Source of the DNA: Rhytidiadelphus loreus
Lineage: Eukaryota; Streptophyta; Bryopsida; Hypnales; Hylocomiaceae
Reading direction: 5' to 3'
Length of the DNA stretch: 64,000 bases
Assembly (NCBI GenBank): GCA_947034895.1
Contig: OX344762.1
Span: 6,515,501-6,579,500 of the forward strand
Below, piece by piece: positions 60,545-64,000 of this stretch (the first letter of the stretch is position 1; every line of letters starts with the position of its first letter). The position numbers and the translations under genes are program-made. Under the pieces are notes generated by a model. The model was not told the DNA's origin. It made no database searches and saw nothing but the letters and a program-made list of their open reading frames with translations.

Positions 60545-61799
60545 TTGACAATAACATTAACTTTAAATTATAAGAAAACAAACTTACTTGTTTATGTTGT
60601 GCATGGCATGTAATAGAAGCCCCGTTTTGCAAGATGGATGCAAACAAATGTTGTCTACAAAAATGTACTAGTCTAGTTTGTTTCTCTGCAATTTGTCAAT
60701 GAATGTAGTCTAAGCTTTGAACCTATGATTTCCATCACATATAAAAAACATCGTACCAACTAAGTGCTGAAGGTGCTTGTTTTGTTGGAGTTTGGCATCA
60801 AATTGATCACTCTCCAATTTCTATAGTGGGTTCGTGCAATTTTTTTCATTGTTCCATAAATTTTGTACTTCTCCTTTTTCATTGCAAATTGAAACATAAA
60901 AAACACTTGAGCCAAGTTTATAACCATGAGTGAACTTTGCCTCCAATCTCTTGATATTAGAGTCCAAAGATAGGTTGCCAATGGGCATTGGTATCATGTA
61001 GCAAAGAGGAATGGTAAATTGTGACTCTTCCTTCGGAGATATTGTCATAGCCTCAATACAATCAATGAAATTCACCTTCTCCGTCAAACACAACTCATCT
61101 TTGTTCCGCATTTCCTCTTATATTCTTCAACCATATCATTGTCAATATCACTGTCCTTGCATTGCTTTCTGAGAAGGGTTAGCATCATCTCCTTCAATCA
61201 CCACTAGAGCTTGTAATGAACATGACAAAAGGTATCAGAAATGTAATGACCTCCAAAAAATTTAAAAACTAATAATTATTTGTTTGTGTATTGATTGTTG
61301 ATGCTTTTGCTGATTTGGCCATTGGAACAATCTTACAATCTCTAACTGCCGTCTCTACTTGAGAACGCAATATTCTCCTTGTCTTCTCAATGGCTCTTGA
61401 ACGTACCAATGTATCCAAATCCTGATATAAAAAATGCAACATTAGTTGATAAGTACAATCAATTAACAAATATCCATTCATGAAATCATTTTTCAAATAT
61501 TTCATTTACAAAATAATAGATCAAAATCGAACCTAACTTGGTTATCCTCGGTGCTTACAGAAAGATGAACACAATATTTTACTACTCATTATTGGTCCCC
61601 ATAGATGCTAATCTCTATCATGATTTGAAAAATCATGGAATGTTGGTCACATTGATAGTTGCTCCATGCCATTCCAAGTCATCCCGTTAGTGTTGATAGG
61701 ATGTAGAAGTTTAAATGACTCCTACTATAATTTAGGCTAGGAACTTACTGTGCTTGTTGCTTTTCTTTTGGTCCAGCTGCAAAGTCATCCACTACACTT

Positions 61800-63520
61800 T
61801 CATGTCCAAAATCTTGAGAAGTTTTTGCAAATTGTTCCTTAGACCAATCAGTTGTTGCCGAAATCTATAAGATCATGCTTTTCTTTCTTGTTAGATTTTA
61901 CAGTAATTTCCAAATTCTTAGTCTAAGATTTTATGTTTTGTCTTCTTTGATGCTACAAAAAACATGAGTCAAGCGTTAACACGAGTTTTTTGCACGAGTT
62001 TTCCATCAAGTGAGCAATGCTTGTATGAAGATCTTGGCCATTTTCCCCATCCAAATTCTCGAGCACATGAGCAACTTACTACGGTGGCAACATATGAACA
62101 AGGATTTCTCTCTGCCATGGAAGCAAGATGTAATCCCTGTCCTAGCAGAATGCAGTCCGACGTATCACGTTCAATCTCTTCGACAGCCTCTAACAGAAGA
62201 GGAAGAGAAGGAATTGAACTTTTCCCATAACCACCTTGCCAAGCTCTGCCAAACTTGTGAATCAGAAGGAATTCTTCTACTGATAGATGCTGAGTATTCT
62301 CTCGTACAACCAGCGATTGACTACATTATCAATGTAATTGTCAGCGAATTCAACCAAGGTTGTCTATCTGGATGTGACATGGACTTTCCAGGTCCGGATG
62401 TCATGACGTGTCCGTCTTGACGCGTTAGAACCTGTCACCAATGTTGATGGGACTGTCCACATCGCAGATGAAGTCTATTCAACTATCATTGATGTTTGGA
62501 CACATTGTGCAGTGCATGTCCGTCACCTGGACGGTCATTTCATCGCATAATGGACATCCATCTCTTAGACGGATAGGCTGTCCCTGGACAGGCATTTGTC
62601 TCTGCTCGTTCATCTAGTCAGTCCATACAACCTTCGCCATCCAGCCTGCCCGTCGACGAAGAACGTCCATTGAGTTTGTCCATCCATTTTTCTAGTTGTT
62701 CTTCATCCTTTGTCAATGATTCTTGGCCCGAATTCTTTGTGACGGACGGCGGGGATGAATCCTCACGTTTGTCTAGACATCCAAATGTCCGGACGTGACG
62801 TGACAGGAACAACCTTGAATTCAACAGAGCCCAATAACCTTTGGTTTATGCAACTTATTTGAGAAACTCCTTCTCTTGCCTCAATATAGCAATAAAAGGC
62901 TCACATCACAAGAGACAATTGTATCGTGTGAAAATCGTTTGCGGAGCCTACATTTCTTGAGAGAACGCGCTAGCAGCTTTTGGAGGGGTTCCTTCTCCAA
63001 TTCATTCGAACATTGAAGCAACTCATCGGTTAAAGGAGTTACAATGAAGGCTAATCTTTCCATGACGCAAAACACTTCAGATGCCATTTTACCAAGTAGC
63101 AATGGAGAGGCATTATATGCAAAATTGACCTCAAAGGAGCTACTTAAGGCGCTTTTGAACCTTCAATTGGGTGCATATGAGCCTGTGGTGGACTTGAGCA
63201 TCAAGATTCTCACATCCAACTCTATAAAATCTCCTTTGTTTAGGGTGGCAATTTTCCCTATTCTCAACAGAACTGCTTACTCCCATTTCTGTGCTGGTGA
63301 GAATGTTGAAGAAGCCTCAAGAACATTGGCAAGAATGTGGGAGCTAGGGGTACAAGGCATTATGACCTACGGATTTAAAGATGCAACGGATAGCAAATCC
63401 TGTGACCAAAATCTTGAGAAGTTTTTGCAAATTGTTCTTCAGACCAGTCAACTACTGCCGGAATCTATAAGATCATGCTTTGCTTGCTTGTTAGTGATTT
63501 TACCGTAATTTCTAAATTGT
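61800..63520 (+). pseudogene. ProDH: Rearranged proline dehydrogenase pseudogene
   Basis: Segments of the intact gene at 19260-21810 recur in scrambled order. First comes the end of exon 1 with intron 1 and most of exon 2 (61800-62354, resuming at 62818 after an insertion and running to about 63030). Then, fused mid-exon after GCAACTCATCGGT, comes exon 1 from TTACAATGAAGGC (63040) to its end and the start of intron 1. Keeping intron 1 shows a DNA-level duplication, not a retrocopy. The exon 2-exon 1 order suggests a former tandem duplicate with the middle deleted. Stops, substitutions (for example TTTCTTGAGAG in place of the intact codons) and the 463-bp insertion rule out a functional enzyme. 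Confidence 0.85.
62355..62817. mobile_element. 463-bp hAT-like MITE inserted in the ProDH pseudogene
   Basis: The termini CAAGGTTGT and ACAACCTTG form 9-bp inverted repeats, and AATTCAAC is duplicated on both sides (62347-62354 and 62818-62825). Comparison with the intact exon 2 confirms that the segment is an insertion. The termini differ by one base from the giant transposon's CAGGGTTGT. Subterminal TGACGTG and GTCCGGA repeats recall its ACGTC-rich ends. It has no coding capacity. Confidence 0.88.
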
Positions 63521-63532
63521 GACTTCTAGGGC

Positions 63533-64000
63533 ATGTGTTGGAAGAACCGCGCCGGGCATTGAATCTCGTAGCGTCTTTCAGTAATGCAACAATGCTTTTG
63601 GAGCAATATGGTCTGCTTCTACATTCTATAGGGACGAACGAGGTGCCTTTGAGAGGAGTGAAGCCAATGACAAGGGATACATTACCTTGCCATCAATTTG
63701 GACCTAACAATAGTTGCAGTGGGATGCTCCCTGATGGTGTTTGGGTGCCTTTGAGGGTCCTTGGATTTGATCCCTGTCAATGGTGCAATTTGCAAGATTT
63801 TTTTGGCGAGGTTGAGCAAGCTTGGTGGAAGGATGACACCCAATTTTTTGGGGTACAAATTGGTGGGCATGTTGGATGGCGGCAGGTGAGAGTTGTTGAT
63901 TGCCGTTGCTTGGATTGGCATGTAAATACCTATGTTGCGATTGACCTTAGACCCGTGGCATCCATTGAATTGAGGCCATTGTCACCAACATTGGAGAATA
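63533..64000 (+). CDS. Open frame running off the window edge, function unknown
   Basis: A continuous frame, in the reading HVLEEPRRALNLVASFSNAT, then GMLPDGVWVPLRVLGFDPCQ, EVEQAWWKDDTQFFGVQIGG and LDWHVNTYVAIDLRPVA, stays open to the window end with no stop. The composition looks coding (balanced, Trp/Cys-containing) and GC is higher than in the surroundings. It follows an AG near 63531 directly after the ProDH pseudogene and has no ATG at its beginning; the first in-frame ATG is at about 63590. I do not recognise it. It could be an internal exon of a gene or a retroelement polyprotein fragment. Confidence 0.45.

Larger units (their letters stand above)
58823..61505 (-). pseudogene. Decayed multi-exon gene, 5' part, split from 29601-32381 by the giant transposon
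   Basis: The minus-strand blocks include DLDTLVRSRAIEKTRRILRS (exon starting at 61421 after an AG), CLTEKVNFIDCIEAMTISP followed by LEAKFTHGYKLGSSVFYVSI (about 61.1-60.84 kb), and KGQFSKLLAILQPTLGDDF then LTE at a GTAAAA donor (about 59.13-59.06 kb). The last block reads QILALVELKSID up to the transposon junction. Removing the transposon and one GTCAATGC copy lets that exon continue as KINCPFSK on the other side, so the insertion hit coding sequence. Frameshifts and two other MITEs interrupt this part. Function is unknown. Confidence 0.5.

Overview
The window looks like a nuclear segment of a land plant, and several traits suggest a non-seed lineage, although I cannot name the species. It has GT-AG introns, GC-rich exons in AT-rich surroundings, a plant-type Pumilio protein, plant V-ATPase c'' and a mitochondrial proline dehydrogenase. 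About 22 kb holds conserved host genes; most of the rest is mobile DNA.

Left part (1-22 kb). I reconstructed three complete spliced genes. V-ATPase subunit c'' is on the minus strand (1617-3299, 4 exons, 178 aa). A Pumilio/PUF RNA-binding protein is on the plus strand (10259-15549, 11 exons, 1135 aa). Proline dehydrogenase is on the plus strand (19260-21810, 4 exons, 480 aa). Between them lie a perfect 220-bp CACTA-type foldback element, two copies of a CATTAGA-ended MITE and a stranded exon of ribosomal protein eS25.

Middle (22-32 kb) and far right (58.8-64 kb). These parts are AT-rich repeat DNA. They contain two copies of a ~720-bp non-coding element with 4-bp target duplications, a second CACTA MITE, a decayed multi-exon minus-strand gene and a rearranged proline dehydrogenase pseudogene. 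The pseudogene is itself broken by a 463-bp hAT-like MITE.

The main discovery is at 32390-58814: one 26,425-bp DNA transposon flanked by a perfect 8-bp target duplication (GTCAATGC) with CAGGGTTGT terminal inverted repeats. It splits an exon of the decayed minus-strand gene. Near its right end is a hAT transposase of 1091 sense codons plus one internal stop. It also carries cargo: three long paralogues (plus one truncated one) that share an N-terminal domain I do not recognise, one of them fused to a RING-H2 finger; a protein kinase; and a spliced gene of unknown function. Arrays of a GGGCGACTGCGGGTC-like motif lie at both ends and upstream of most cargo genes. Five genes also share a short downstream box (TGGCTGNATGCGTG). 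The cargo therefore appears to form a co-regulated, self-mobile gene set. This copy seems to be decaying: three of the long ORFs each carry exactly one in-frame stop, and each stop is one C-to-T step from a sense codon.
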